Below, one piece after another: positions 12,055 to 25,800 of a DNA stretch of 64,000 bases. Position 1 is the first letter of the stretch. Each line of letters opens with the position of its first letter. The stretch is from Symbiodinium natans (taxonomy: Eukaryota; Sar; Dinophyceae; Suessiales; Symbiodiniaceae), in contig CAJNDS010001335.1 of assembly GCA_905221605.1 (NCBI GenBank), forward strand, positions 1,175,938 through 1,239,937, read 5' to 3'. Below the pieces are notes generated by a model that saw nothing but the letters and a program-made list of their open reading frames with translations, was not told the DNA's origin and did not search any database. Both the position numbers and the translations under genes were made by a program.

Positions 12055-15000
12055 ACAAATCTGAAACTAGGGTATATAAGAGAACTAAGGGGTCCCCTTC
12101 TAAGAGCCATGCTAAGCGACCATGTAACTGCCCCAAGACTAAGGCAGCTGGAAGACAAGCAATGGGTACAAGCGCCTCATGGATCGGATTTTGCATGCAG
12201 GAGCCCTAGGCTTCTGTCCTCTAGAGCTTGCCTAAACCCTAAACCCTAAACCCTAAACCCTAAACCCTAAACCCTAAACCCTAAACCCTAAACCCTAAAC
12301 CCTAAACCCTAAACCCTAAACCCCCTAAACCCTAAACCCTAAACCCTAAACCCTAAACCCTAAACCCTAAACCCTAAACCCTAAACCCTAAACCCTAAAC
12401 CCTAAACCCTAAACCCTAAACCCAAACCCTAAACCCAAAACCCAAAGGGGGTTGAAGGACTTCAAGGGAATCCGGGCATCGCTAGGAGCCCAGAGTCATG
12501 GAGTGGTGAAGGTTTCAGGGTTTGGTGTCTATAGGGTTCAGGGTTTAGGGTTTAGGGTTTAGGGTTTAGGGTTTAGGGATCATCTTCTTCCCTGCTAATT
12601 GCTTAAGAACCCGGAACAAATGAAAAATATTCTTCCTTATTGAGGTTAATATAGGGAATATAGTTTGTTTGTTTTTATTCTTTTGGGGTTCCTAAGCAAA
12701 CAGTAGTTTCTGAGGGTAGTTTCCTGGGCCCATGAATATGGTCCCTAACTGTGGATGATGTTTGAAACAGCTGATCTATGTTGCACGGGTGCAAGGACTC
12801 TCCTACCGATGGGCCTACCCTGAACCCTAAATCGTAAACCGTAAACCCTAAACCCTAAACCGTAAACCCTAAACCCTAAACCCTAAACCCTAAATCCATT
12901 CCAAACCCCAAACTAAGGGGGGGGGGTAGCATGCATCGATTACAGACCTTTGGAGCGGTTTAGGGTTTAGGGTTTAAGGTTTGGGGTTTAGGGTTGCTTC
13001 GGGCCCTGATTGCTGCTCCCAAAAAACCAAAACCGTGAACCCTAAGTTAGCGCCACGTTTGGAACAATGCAAGTCTTCCCTCTTACCCTGAACCCTAATT
13101 AAACACCCTCATGCGTGCAAATAATCCGGGGCACGGTTGATTCCATGACCAGAATGTCCTCAACCCCAACTCAGTTCTGATCCAGGAGCCCTAAATTTAA
13201 ACCCCAAGCCCCTCAACCACATACCCCAGAAAACTCACGACTGCGACCCCAAACCCTAAACCCTAACCCTAAACCCTAAACCCTAAACCCTAAACCCTAA
13301 ACCCTAAACCCTAAACCCTAAACCTAAGCCCTAGGACTCCCAGATCTGTACCAGTACTTTCTAAGGGTAGTTGCATGGTCCATTTTTATGGGGCCTTAAA
13401 AGGGGACCCCTGTATTATTATTATTATTATCAATATTATTATCATGATCATTATTATTATTATTACTATTATTATTATTATTACTATTATTATTATTATT
13501 ACCATACCCCTTATATTGGCCTTCTATGGGGGTTTCTGAAGTTAGGGGTACCTTCGAGGTCCTCATTAGAAGGAAATCCTACTATTTGGGGGTCTAGATT
13601 TCGGGTCCCCCATTCTCGGAAACCCCCCATATACACTGTACAACTTAAGGGCCCATACTTCAGACCCCTTTAACTGGAGGTAAGGGGCCATATTAAGGGC
13701 CCATGGAATCACCCTTAGATACTTTCAGCTCACAACCCTTAAACCCTAAACCCTTAAACCCTTAAACCCCTAAACCCTAAACCCTAAATCCTAAACCCTA
13801 AACCCTGAACCCTAGTCTCATGAACCCCCAAAAAACCCTACCTGATGCCTGGTGGTCCCCTGAGCTCTGGCAGGAGATAATTTCAGTGCCGAAGCTCTTC
13901 GCGCCCGAAGCAAGGAGTCTGGGGGGAAGGGTTTAGGGTTTCGGGTTTAGGGTTTAGGGTTTAGGGATTGAGCTTTATGGCTGAAAATCAAACCGCTAAA
14001 AACCGCGTCGCGTTTGAGGGAGATGGTGGACTTGTGGGCATGGGCCCGTTGTTAGGATTTCGGGTGCCAGAAGGGCCCACATGATGCTTGGTAGCCCAGT
14101 GGTACCCTTTACCCTTCTTTTGGGGTTTTGGGATTCCCTTTTTAAAGCAACCTACCCAAAAAATAGCGGGCGGCCCTATTCTAGCACACTTAAGGGGCTA
14201 CCAAGAGCGCCACTGCATGCAAGGAGATGAACTTGGAAGACTCCGACGAGTCCTCCGATGAGGAGTCGGCCGGGTGGTGGTTTGTGCGGGGGCCGCTAGA
14301 CGCGCGGGGTCTGGCAGACATGGTCTGTGGAACCTTGAGAACCCCCAAGAATCCTGCGTCTGCAGCGCTTGCCCTAGACGTTATAAGCCCCAAACCTAAA
14401 CCGCAGCTCATGTAGGGCTCCTAAACTTAGATGTCCGAAAGTTTGAAGCCCTTACACCAGAGGCCTGAACTTATACCGCTGGACAAGGGGCTTTAGGGCT
14501 TTAGGTCTTTTAGGGCGTTTGGGGCCTCTAGGGTTTTGAGGCGGTTGTTTAAGTTGTTTTTTGTTTTAACGGGTTTGTTCAGGTTTTGTTCAAGGGTTGT
14601 TTCTAGGATGCCCAGTAGTGCCCTTATTCCCTTTTTTTGGGGGTTAGGTTCCCTTTTTAAAACCCCTTTAAGAAAAAAGGGTACCCTTTTTAGTCCTGGG
14701 TTACTGAGCATCCTCTAAACCCTAAACATAAACCATAAACCCGAAGTTGCCCGAAACCACCTAAGCCTTAAACCCCTAAACCTGAAACCGTAAACCCACT
14801 AAACTAGGTTTAGAGGATGGTGTGATCGTCAGGAGAGCAGCACTGACGAGGACCTTGCGTCCAGCGGCAAGGCTGCTCGAGCTGCAGCGGCTTGAGAACC
14901 CGAAGCTCTATAAACCCTGAACCCTAAACCCTAAACCCTAAACCCTAAACCCTAAACCCTAAACCCTAAACTCTAGTTCTTGGCTTCCATGGTCTTTTTT

Positions 15001-18000
15001 CTAAGGTAGTTATATGGGCCCCTGATATTGTGGTCCCTTACCTCCTTTTCAGGGTTCTGAAGTACGGGCCCGTGGTTATATAGGGCGTATAAGGGGTATA
15101 TAAGGGGTCCCCATCTAAAGGCCCATATGAATCAAGGGGAGTTGAATGGATTTAGGGTTCGCCCTACACCCTGAGCCCTAAAAATTAACCTAAGCCCAGC
15201 CTTGTGAGAACTCTGATCCACCTCCGCGTGCGGGACTCAGGCGACCGGGTGCGATCGCAGCCTTCGGAGTGCGAAAGGGCATACTGTAGGGTTTGGGGCT
15301 CCCAGCCTCAAGGGAGTCACTCGGACCCCTACGGATGTACCCCTAAGCTCTAAACCCTAAACCCTAAACCCTAAGCCCTAAGCCCTAAGCCCTAAACCCT
15401 AAGCCCTAAGCCCTAAGCCCTAAACCCAATATAAACCCTAAACCCCAAACACCCTAAACCGCAGCAACCCCCCAAGCCATCCCTGTCTTGGCCCGCCTGA
15501 GGTTTTCGGGCAGCCGCGAAAGCGAAGAAACTGCCTCCAAGCACAGATGGCCCTCATCAAACGCCACGGGGCCGCGACAGGGTGGTTTCCGAAACTAATT
15601 ATAGGGTTTAGGGTTTAGGGTTTCGGGTTTAGGGTTTAGGGTTTAGGGTAGGGTACCTTATTGGGGTCCATATTTTTTTCGCGACCCCTTCGATTTGGGG
15701 GTCTATTTTGGGGTCCCGAATCTTCGTACACACCCATATCATCCGTTGTGGGTAGGGTTCCTGCTGCTCTTATCGTAGAAAAGGGAGGAATCCGGTACCT
15801 TGTATAGGGGACCGCCAGACTCCCTGGCTCCAGGCATGACCACTCTTCTGAGACTCTTGCAGGGTTTTGGGGTTTAGGACACAGGGCTTGGGGTATAGGG
15901 TTTAGGGTTTAGGGTTTCGAGTTTAGGGCTACTCTGAGGCGACTGCAGGCAGATCTGGGTAGACCCCATGAATGCCCAGCCCAGATTTCGTGGGCTACAG
16001 GTGAGTGAAATGCTGCAGCCCTGAACACAAAATCTTGCTCTGGTTAAGGGTTTAGGGGTTTAGGAAGCCCTAAACCCTAAACCCTAAACCCCAAACCCTA
16101 AACCCTAAACCCTAAACCCTAGGGTTGAGGGAGCTGGGCTCATGGAGTCGAGAGCGTGATATCTTCTGTCGCGGATACCTCGCGGTGGCCAAATGTGACC
16201 ATTCCGGGTACATGGGTTTAGGGTTTAGGTTTAGGGATTAGGGTTTAGGGTTTAGGGTTTAGGGTTTAGGGTGTAGGGTTACATGTCAAATGATTCAAAA
16301 AGGCTATGACAGTTCGAGCCATCAACAAGCCTGCTCATGAAAGTTTCATTTGGACGTGAGCGCGTCGTTTTCATGAGGGTTGCAAGTGGAGTATATAATC
16401 GCAACTGGATATGACTTGACTGGGGTACTTGTAACATCTTGCAACCCCACTTATGAGCACTCGTGAACCGGTACTGCTGCTCACGGACCATGTGGCAATG
16501 TTGCGTGATTCACCGTGAAAGCGATACCCCAATCCAAGCCCGCTTTCTTGTGGCCCTTTCTGAGGCGATTTGAGGAGGACCTGGAGAGACACCTTGGCTC
16601 GTGTTTGGAAGGGTTTAGGGTTTAGGGTTTAGGGTATAGGGTTTAGGGCATCCCCAAACATAGACCTCAATGTACACCAGCACAGCCATGGATCCCAATG
16701 TAGAAGAGCACCCGCTATCATCAGCCCTAAACCCAAAACCCTGAAGAAACTTCTCATGCTCTCTAGACCTGAACCCCTATACAAGCCTCTAAGGGGTTTC
16801 CCAAAATTCGGGTTGCCCTTTTGAGAGGGGGGGTGGGTGGGTTTCTATAATCAGGATTATGGTTGTATGGGGGTGTTCTTTAGGGGTGCAGCTCAGTTTG
16901 GGAAATAAAAGTGTAACCCGATCTCCGGATTAAGACACTTGCACCCCCTGCCCTGTACCAAACGGTTTGGGGCCTATAGGGTTTAGTGCGTTGTTCCAGC
17001 AGAATCAAGCGACCCATCCCCTGCTAGGAATCTTGCCATATCCAGCCCCACCCCCCCAAACAGACCCAAACAATGACCCTGAACCCCTTCTCACCTTAGG
17101 ACCAGTTTTCAGTGAGCCTTCTCGACTCTGGTGTCTGTCATACCAGAGACCCAACTAGCCAGCTCTAATTCCATCTCCTTGTAACATCATCATCGTCGTC
17201 ATCATCATCTGAAGATGATCATTACAGCAAAGTCGCTACTCGCATATTTCCTACTTATGCCTTTGGAAGACCTGCACACATAGGCGACCCCAAATCCCAA
17301 AACCCTACTAATTAAACCCAAACCATGAATCCCTGCGCCCTAAACCCTAAATCCCTAAACCCTAAACCCCAAACCCCAAATCCCTAAACCCCTCAAATCA
17401 TGTGGGCCCTGTAGTGACTAAGCCCGCGCCCGAGGAGAGGAAAGCTATTTTGTCGGCGAACATCCAGACGCCCAGCCATGAGATGTGAGGGTTTAGGGTT
17501 TAGGGGTTCAGGGTTTAGGGTTTAGGGGTTTAGGGTTTTGGGTTTAGGGTTTAGGGTTTAAGGGTTTAGGGTTCAATCCGAAACCTGCATGGCGATGTCC
17601 GGGCAGGTAATCTTAATCGCACCACATTGCACGAAGCCCAACTGCCTGCCCCCCCAAACCCCAAAACCCTAAACCCAATTAGGGTTTAGGGTTTACAGTT
17701 TAGGGTTCCCCCCCCCCCCCCCCCAACTTTCCAGATGTCTTGGGAGCGATATTCGGACAGCGTTGGCACTCATACCGAGATTGTTCCAGATCTGTGTCCT
17801 TTTCGTACGAGATTCTGCGGTCAGCTGCATCGATCTAGGCCAGATGCCCAGGCATTATTCCTGATATTCCAAAATCCTATGAACCATCTGTTGGGTTGGC
17901 CTTCATATGAACAAAAATGTAAAAAGTCTGTATAGGCTCTGGGGTTTAGGGTTTAGGGTCCATGCCCATGAGCTGGCTCCAAGGAATCTCATGGTGTCTC

Positions 18001-19858
18001 TCGTCTACGGATGGCTTTTCCTGGGAGCAGGGAAGCAAGACTACCGAGATTTAGGCTCGGGGCGGGCTTCGTGGAGTTTGGGGGCTTTGGGGGGGTCTAG
18101 GCCCATACACCCTAATCCCGAAAAACCCCCAAACCCTAGGGTTTGGGGTTTTGGGTTTCAAGGTTTAGGGTTTCGGGGTTTGAGGCGGGTTAAGGTTTTT
18201 GGGGTTTGTGGCTTAGGGCTGCTCAGACCCCCTGCAAGGCAAACAGTAGAACCCCCAAACCCTCAACCCCTAAACCCTAAACCCCAAACCCTACAACCCT
18301 AAACCCCAAACCCTAAAACCTAAACCCAAACCCTATACCCTATACACTCTTGGGTAATTTCGAGGAACCCTTGAAGGGATCTACTTTTTGGATCCTCGCA
18401 GGGGTCTGGGTTTAGGGTTTAGGGTTTAGGGTTTAGGGTTTAGGGTTTAGGGTTTAGGGTTTAGGGTTTAGGGTTTAGGGTTTAGGGGTTCTGCGAGCTT
18501 CGAGCGTCCGCATGGAGTCTGGGATGCCTCGCCCAGAAAGAAAGCGCACCTTCCTCTCGGTTAGCAGATGGGGCCTGTTGAATTGGAAAAGGCTTAGGGT
18601 TTAGGGTTTTTAAGGGCTTTTAAAATTTTAATGGGTTAGGGTTTAGGAAGCTACAACTGGGGATAGTAAACCCTAAACCCTAAACCCCAAACCCCAAACC
18701 CTAAACCCTAAACCCTAAACTCCTCTTGGCTGACGTCTGTTGCCATGAAGTATCAGAACTCGAGGTACGCATGCCAGGAATGATCAAGGTCACGTGGTAT
18801 GGGCTTGTCGGCCTGCTCCACCCGAGCCCTCCAGACCCTAAACTTAGAGTTTAGGGTTTAGGGTTTAGGGTTTAGGGTTGAGGGTATAGGGTGGAGGGTC
18901 CTTAGTGGAGGGAGGTTCACGCGGGGGTTTATGCGGCGTAGGTACCAGAGAGGCTTAGGGAGCCTTAGGGAGTAGTGAGTATTAGGGAACCTTAGGTTAC
19001 ATACCCCGCTTGAACCCCTCTCCCTTAAGAACCTATAGGCTGGGCTTAGGGATGTTTAGGCCTTAGGGTTTGGGGTTTAGGGTTTAGGGTTTGGGGTGTA
19101 GGGTTTAGGGAACGGTTTAGGACTTAGGCATGTTGCTTAGCATCTCTCCGTTAAGGAGCTTCACGTGTCGACGTGCACCCCGAGGTTGTCATATTCGCCC
19201 GTTTTGCAAACCGGCAGGTCATCAAAGCCAGTTCGGATGTCATGCTTACTATACGTAGGTTCAGGGTTTTTGATTTAGGGTTTGGGGTTTAGGGTTTAGG
19301 GTTTGCGTGCGTTTATGGGTTCAGGGTTTACTTGAGTTTTTGGGATCGGATAGGATTTAGGGTTTAGGGTTTAGGGTTTGGGGTTTAGGGTTTAGGGTTT
19401 AGGGTTTAGGGTTTAGGGTTTAGGGTTTAGGGTTTAGGGCTTCAAGTGGCGCCGCAGGCTATTTCGCTGACGGTGGGTCGGAAGCGCAGAACCACGGCCG
19501 GGCCTTGGGATGTTCAAAGAAGGGGCAGTTTAGGGTTTAGGGTTTAGGGTTTAAAGTATAGGGTTTAGGGTTAGAGAGTGCTTGTAGGGTATGGACCTTA
19601 AGCTTTCTAGCCGTAAAACCCTAACCCTAAACCTGAACTAAGCCCCAAAACCTCAAAACCCTAAACCAAGGTGTTTTAGGGATGGTTCCCTGTAGACCTC
19701 CTACCGTTAAGATGCCGGAGTACACCCCCCCATCGAGGGCATCATCCGGAGGGCAAGCCTTTAGGGTTTCGGGTTTTGTGGGTTTCGGATTCGGGTTTTG
19801 GGTTTAGGGTTTAGGGTTGAGGGTTTAAGGGTTAATATGGGGGTTTAGGGATTAGGGT

Positions 19859-19889
<31 letters not shown>

Positions 19890-22800
19890 TGGTTGAGGGT
19901 TTGATTGACTAGGGGTTTCAACCTCAGCCAAGAGCCTGCGAGCTTCAATGTGCTCATACAGCGGCGCGGCGTATGTTAGGGTTTAGGGTTGGGGTTTAGG
20001 GTTTAGGGTTTAGGGTCTAGGGTCTAGGGTTTAGGGTTTAGGGTTTAGGGTTTGGGGTTTAGGGTTTAGGGTTTAGGCTGTAGGGTTTAGGGTTTAGGGT
20101 TTAGGGTGCCACTTAGAGCGCCCTAACCGGCGGCAGGCAAGGCCAAGACTCTGCATCGTTGCCTGCTATGGCTGGTTTAGGGTTTAGGGTTTAGGGTTTA
20201 GGGTTTAGGGTTTAGGGTTTAGGGTTTAGGGTTTAGGGTTTAGGGGTTAGGGGTTAGGGGTTAGGGTAACGAGAAAGGCTTCGCTGCTTTCGCCCAGCGT
20301 GCCACGAATGTGATGGATGTTCTGGCTGCTCATCTGGCTCGAGCGGTTGGCGTATTAGGGTTTAGGGTTTAGGGTTTGGGGTTTAGGGTTTAGGGCTGTC
20401 AGATGGCGAAACAACGACTGTGCTCGAGTTGTGTCTCTCTCGCGGAACCGCGATAGCCAACATCCTGCCCCCCCCCCCCCCCCCCCCCCAACCCCAAACC
20501 TGAAACCGCAACCCCTCTACCAGCTCAGGTGGAGGGTTTAGGGGTTTAGGGGTTCAGGGGTTCAGGGTTTAGGGTTTATAGGGCTGGGGTTTAGGGTCTC
20601 CCCAGCTCCCTGCAGTAGGACGCCCCGTGTTTTCTTTATGGCGTTTGCCTTCAGGAGGAGAGGGTTTAGGGGTTTCGGGTTTATGGTTGACCCGAACCTG
20701 CAACCCCAAAACACCAACAAGCAACCTAAAACCCAAACCCTGAACCCCGATACCACTAAATCGTAGACTACTCAGGGGTTGATTTGTTTTATCGTTATAC
20801 TCCTTATAAAGCCATAAAGCCACAAAGACTCACAAAGACTGAATTGATTTTGCAGGGCCTAAACCCTGAACCCTAAACCCCAAACCCCAAACCCTAAACC
20901 CTAAACCCTAAACCCTAAAACCCCAACCAGGGCTGGGGGAGCCCAGCGCAGGCCCGCCCTGCAGCGACGAGATCCTCTTGTCGGTCCCGGCCTCACGCGA
21001 CCAGTGCGTTCGCAGCTTTCAGGCCTCAGTGAGGGCTTCTGAGGGTTTAGGGTTTAGGGTTTAGGGTTTAGGGCTTAGGGCTTAGGGTTTAGGGTTTTGG
21101 GTTTAGGGTTTAGGGTTACGGGGGCTTTGATTCCTTCTAGGCCTTTAGGGCTTCGGCTTTTTGGACTGTAGTGTTCATTTCGGTAAGGGCTTTTGTTTCG
21201 GTGACCGGTGTTTTTTCAACGGGGGCCATGAGAAACGGAGTTTTCAAGCTCTCTCTGCAGTACGTTCTTTAGGGTTTCGGGTTTAGGGTTGAGGGTTTAG
21301 GGTTTGGGGTTTAGAGAAGTTTCCCAATGAGCCCCATAAGGAATACATAAATTAAATCACTTTGTAAGGATTCCTTCATGGTTTAAGGTATATTCCTTAA
21401 TTAAGGGGTACTGGGCTCTCTGGGTTCTTGGGAGCAGAAAAGGCCGATATGATCGACCCTTTCAAGACATGCATGCTGGGATGTTCCCCCTTTATACTCA
21501 GAGTCCTTAGTAGGGATTATACTGGGGGTACTAGAATACCTATTCAGGACTGTTACAAAAAGGGGGAACATCCCAACATGCATGGTTCAATTCTTTGGCT
21601 TGAGCTTGAGAGAGTTGTGCCTGCCCCCTGAACCTGTACAAATAAAGGATAGTCTGGGGCGCTGCTGTTCCGGTCATGGACCAAACTGCTCTGGTCATGG
21701 ACCAAACGTGCAAGATGTGGGGGGTTGTTGTAGCTTAGGGTCTCTTGTCAGCCTGATTAGGTTTATGCACAGAACCCTACCAAGAAAAGGATCCATCAAA
21801 GGGAATGTAGCACACAACATCCTCCCCGCTACTATTTGCATAAGAGCTCCACACAAATGAAAGCTACTAATCCCTATATTACCCTTTTATCAGGAAGAGC
21901 ATATGTTTTGGGAGGGTTCTTGGGCAACTAGTAGTTTAGGGTTTAGGGTTTAGGGTTCAGGGTTCAGGGTTTCGGGTTTCGGGTTTCGGGTTTAGGGTTT
22001 AGGGTTTAGGGGTTTGCCGTGATTCCAAATTAGAGCCTGCAACCTCGCCCTGCAGAGTTATCAGGGCTGGGTCGGAGGAACGCTTCCGAAAAGCTCGCTT
22101 GAGCACGCAACTCAAACCGTTCAGGGCTTATTGCTGCTACTAGTTGCTTAAGAAGCCGCCCCCCTCCAGCCCTCCAGAAAAAGAGAAGAATAACAATAAA
22201 GCACAAGAAGTTAGAAGCAATAAAGCAAAACACATCCCTATAGAAGCTGCCCTTATAAAGAAGAGTGGTTTTCATGTTTTGCGGGGGGTAGCCAGGGTTT
22301 AGGGTGTAGGGTTTAGGGGTTTAGGGGTTTAGGGGTTTAGGGGTTTAGGGGTTTAGGGGTTTAGGGGTTTAGGGCTTTAGGGCTTTAGGGCTTTAGGGCT
22401 TTAGGGGTTTAGGGGTTTAGGGGTTTGGGGGTTTAGGGCTTTAGGGCTTTAGGGGTTTAGGGGTTTAGGGTTAGGCCATGCAGGTTCACTGGGGTGCGCT
22501 CAGCATCATCGCCATCAACGCGATGATGGGCAGCATCACCTGGGCGATCACAGTGTTTCAGAACGAGCGCTCCTGTCACCTTGCCAGGTTTAGGGTTCAG
22601 GGTTGAGGGTTTAAGGTTGAGGGTTCAGGGGTTAGGGGTTAGGGTTTAGGGTCAGCACCTCTCGTCAGGGTCGAGACATGTGCGGCTTTAGGGTTTGGGG
22701 CTTACAGATTAAGGGGCTCAATCCCCACAAGAGTTTTTCTGTGAGGAGTGAGATGAGTCGATCATATGATGTTTCCACCATAATTCATGTGCGTTCCCTT

Positions 22801-25800
22801 CATAAACCTTAGTCTGATATGAGTTTAGAAGCGTGTGAAAGATGCTTGTTCGATGGCTCGTTGCATGTGGTTCCTTAGTATTCAATGGCCGGTAGTTCTT
22901 GGCCATAGATGGTTGTAATTACACTCCGGTGTTCGCGAGCTCATGGCCCACCTAAAAATACTAAGATTCACTTCTTTCGCTTACAAAATCAAGTGTGGCA
23001 AGGCTTTTTCTTTACGTTTGTTCACCCATGTTTTTTCTCCAGTGTTCGTCCGTGAGTTTGCCAAGACACGGTTGTTGCTCGCTAAATATTGCGTCAGCCT
23101 GGGTTCAAAGGGGATGGACTGGCTAGTTATCAGGTTTTTCCCTAGAGTTGTACCTTCATGACGCTTATGTTTGTGGGTCTCATTTTCTTTGTCTCAGGGC
23201 CGGGATTAAAGAGCGAAGAAACCAAATATGAAAACCACAAGAGAGGAACATTTTTCTTGATCCAAGAAGCGCATTCTGCCGAACTTTTGCCATGAAACCC
23301 ACAAGAGAGGAAAAATGGTTCTTGATCCAGTAGACGCATTCTGCCGAACTTTGCCTAAGGCTTTCTCAGGGAGGCCTCAAGCGGCTACTACAGCCGCTTC
23401 GCCTACTTCACCTCGAATCTGAGCGGAGATTGGCATGCTGTTGTGTGTTTTGACTGCGTATTTAGGCCCCTGAAACCCTCAACCCTCAACCCTAAACCTT
23501 AATCCCTAAGCCCTAAACCCGAAGCCCGAAACCCGAAACCCTTTATGGTCCAGATGAATTGGCATCGCAACACCAGCTGTAGCAACGCGAAATCTTAAAA
23601 AGAACGAGCCCAAGGGGTTTAGGGTGTAGGGTTTTGAGTTTAGGGTTTCGGGTTTAGGATTTAGGATTTAGGGTTTAGGGTTAGTTGCCCTAAACCCTAA
23701 ATCGCTTGGTTGCCCTAAACCCTCAAACCCCTAAACCCTAAACCCCAAACCCCTAAACCCTAAACCCTACACCCCCCAGTGCCTTTTGGAACTCAGGAAG
23801 ACCCTCTTTGAGTTTCCAGCGCCTTGGCTGCGTGATCCGTCACGGATCTCGATGGTTTGGAGGGGGGGGGGGGGGGCAGGGTTTAGGGTGTAGGGTTTAG
23901 GGTTTAGGGTTTAGGGTTTAGGGTTCAGGGTTTAGGGTTCTGGCAGTCTTGGCGGAGTTTAGAGGAGTTTTGGGTTTGAGGTGCAGGGCTTGGGCTTGGG
24001 GGTGTTTAGGGACCTAGAGGCAGGCAGTAAGGTGCCTTCGGCGTTCTAGGATCCCAAATAATTTCAGGGGAGCCTCGAGGAAAGAAATAACACAAGCCCA
24101 TAAAGTCTAAAGTGCGGGCCTCTGGGATCAACCCTGAACCCTGAACGCTAAACCCCAAACCCTATAAACCCGAAGCCCTAAGCCCTATTGAGCCCGCATG
24201 GCACGGCGAGATGGGCTAATGCCATGGGAGGCAGAGGGGCCAGTCTCCCATGTTCTAGTTTTGGTCTAGGTTTAGGGTTGAGGGTTGAGGGTTTTTGGTT
24301 TAGGGTTTTTAAGGTTTTTTATAGGGTTTATAGCTTTTTTGAGGGTGTATAGGTTCATAGGGTTTGTAGGGGCTTATAGGTTTTTTTGGGTCGCTATGGG
24401 TTTTTTGGGGTTTATAGGGTTCAGGGTTTAGGGCAGAATCTTGTCAGGATCAGGTTGAGGTAGACCTTGCAGAACTTCAGCGAAGTCTGGTGATCACCAC
24501 TGACAAGCTCAAAGTAAAAGGGAGGAGAGCATCAAGGAGACAAGGGGTCGGCGACATGGAGTATACTTGTACGGTTAAGGGTGGGGATGTTCCCCCTTCT
24601 ACTAACAGTCCTTAATGGGCATTTTGATAGGGTGTACAAAAATCCCGATTAAGGACTGTTAGTATAAGGGGGAACATCCCATTGGTTTAGGGTTGCTAGC
24701 TCACCTGATGGTTTGTATTTCACGACCGGGTTTTCATGGAAGAGCAGCAGGGGTGGGAGGGGGGTCAGCAGCTCCACATCCCAAACCTGCAAGCCCAACC
24801 CTAAACGCTAAACCCTAAACCCTAAACCCTAAACCCTAAACCCTAAACCCTAAACCCTAAACCCTAAACCCTTCCAAACCCTAAAACCCCCAAACCCAAT
24901 CCCCAAAACCCTCGACTCCCAGCTGCAGGTGGTTGGCTTCACCAACGTCGTCAGCATCCTCACCGTCACTTCGTCATAGTTGGGTACCATTTTACACATT
25001 TTTAAGGTTACTTAAACCCAATAAGGAATAAACATCTAACCCTAAACCCTAAACCCTAAACCCTAAACCCTAAACCCATGAACTAGGTCAAGTGGCTCAT
25101 GGGCCTGCGCGCCAACCCGGTGATCCTGATCTGCGCATCTTGGCTGCTCCATGGGGTGCTGAGGGAGATAGGGTCACTGGGGATTTAGGGCTCAGGCTAC
25201 TATTTACTTAAGGTTCCCCAAAAAAATGGGGGGCAAGATTCCCTATACTACCCTTACAGGGAAGGAGTCTGTTTCCACGTTTTTTTGTGTGGGGAACACG
25301 GGGGGTTCTTACGCAAATAGCAGAAGGGTTTAGGGGGGGAGGAGGTCAGGGCTTGGGGGGATCAGACGCGGGGCCTAGGTTTGAGGGTTTTTGGATGTAG
25401 GAGGTGTACGTAGGTGTGGAGAGCAGGAGGTTGAAGGTTTAGGGTTTAGGGTTTAGGGTTTAGGGTTTAGGGTTTAGGGTTGATGGCCCTAAACCAAAGC
25501 CCGAGTTCATAAGCCCGATATCCTGCTGGCTTTCAGCATCCCCACAGCCCCCCACAGCCCCCCCTCCCCCTCCCCCCCCCCCCTCCCCCCCCCCCCCCCC
25601 CCTCCCCCCCCTCCCCCGCCCCTCCCCTCCCCCCCCTCGCCCCCCCCCCAAACGCTCAACCCCTAAACCCCAGACCTTTCAACCCCCAGCCCTGAACATT
25701 GAGCCCAAAACCCGAAACTCTAAACCCTAAACCCTAAACCCTAAACCCTAAACCCTAAACCCTAAACCCTAAACCCTAAACCGCGTAAAGCAAGGAGCTG

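Noticed and set aside
13371-13673. Tyrosine-rich 100-codon protein
   Set aside because: Translation of a TAT microsatellite between two inverted-repeat element copies.
15815-15862. Walker A-like reading GMTTLLRLLQ
   Set aside because: It lies in an ABCG intron after the signature and D-loop exons, so it is out of order. It lacks the GxxGxGK lysine, and the flanking exons join in frame without it.
25460-25651. Glycine-rich minus-strand protein
   Set aside because: Translation of a poly-C tract.
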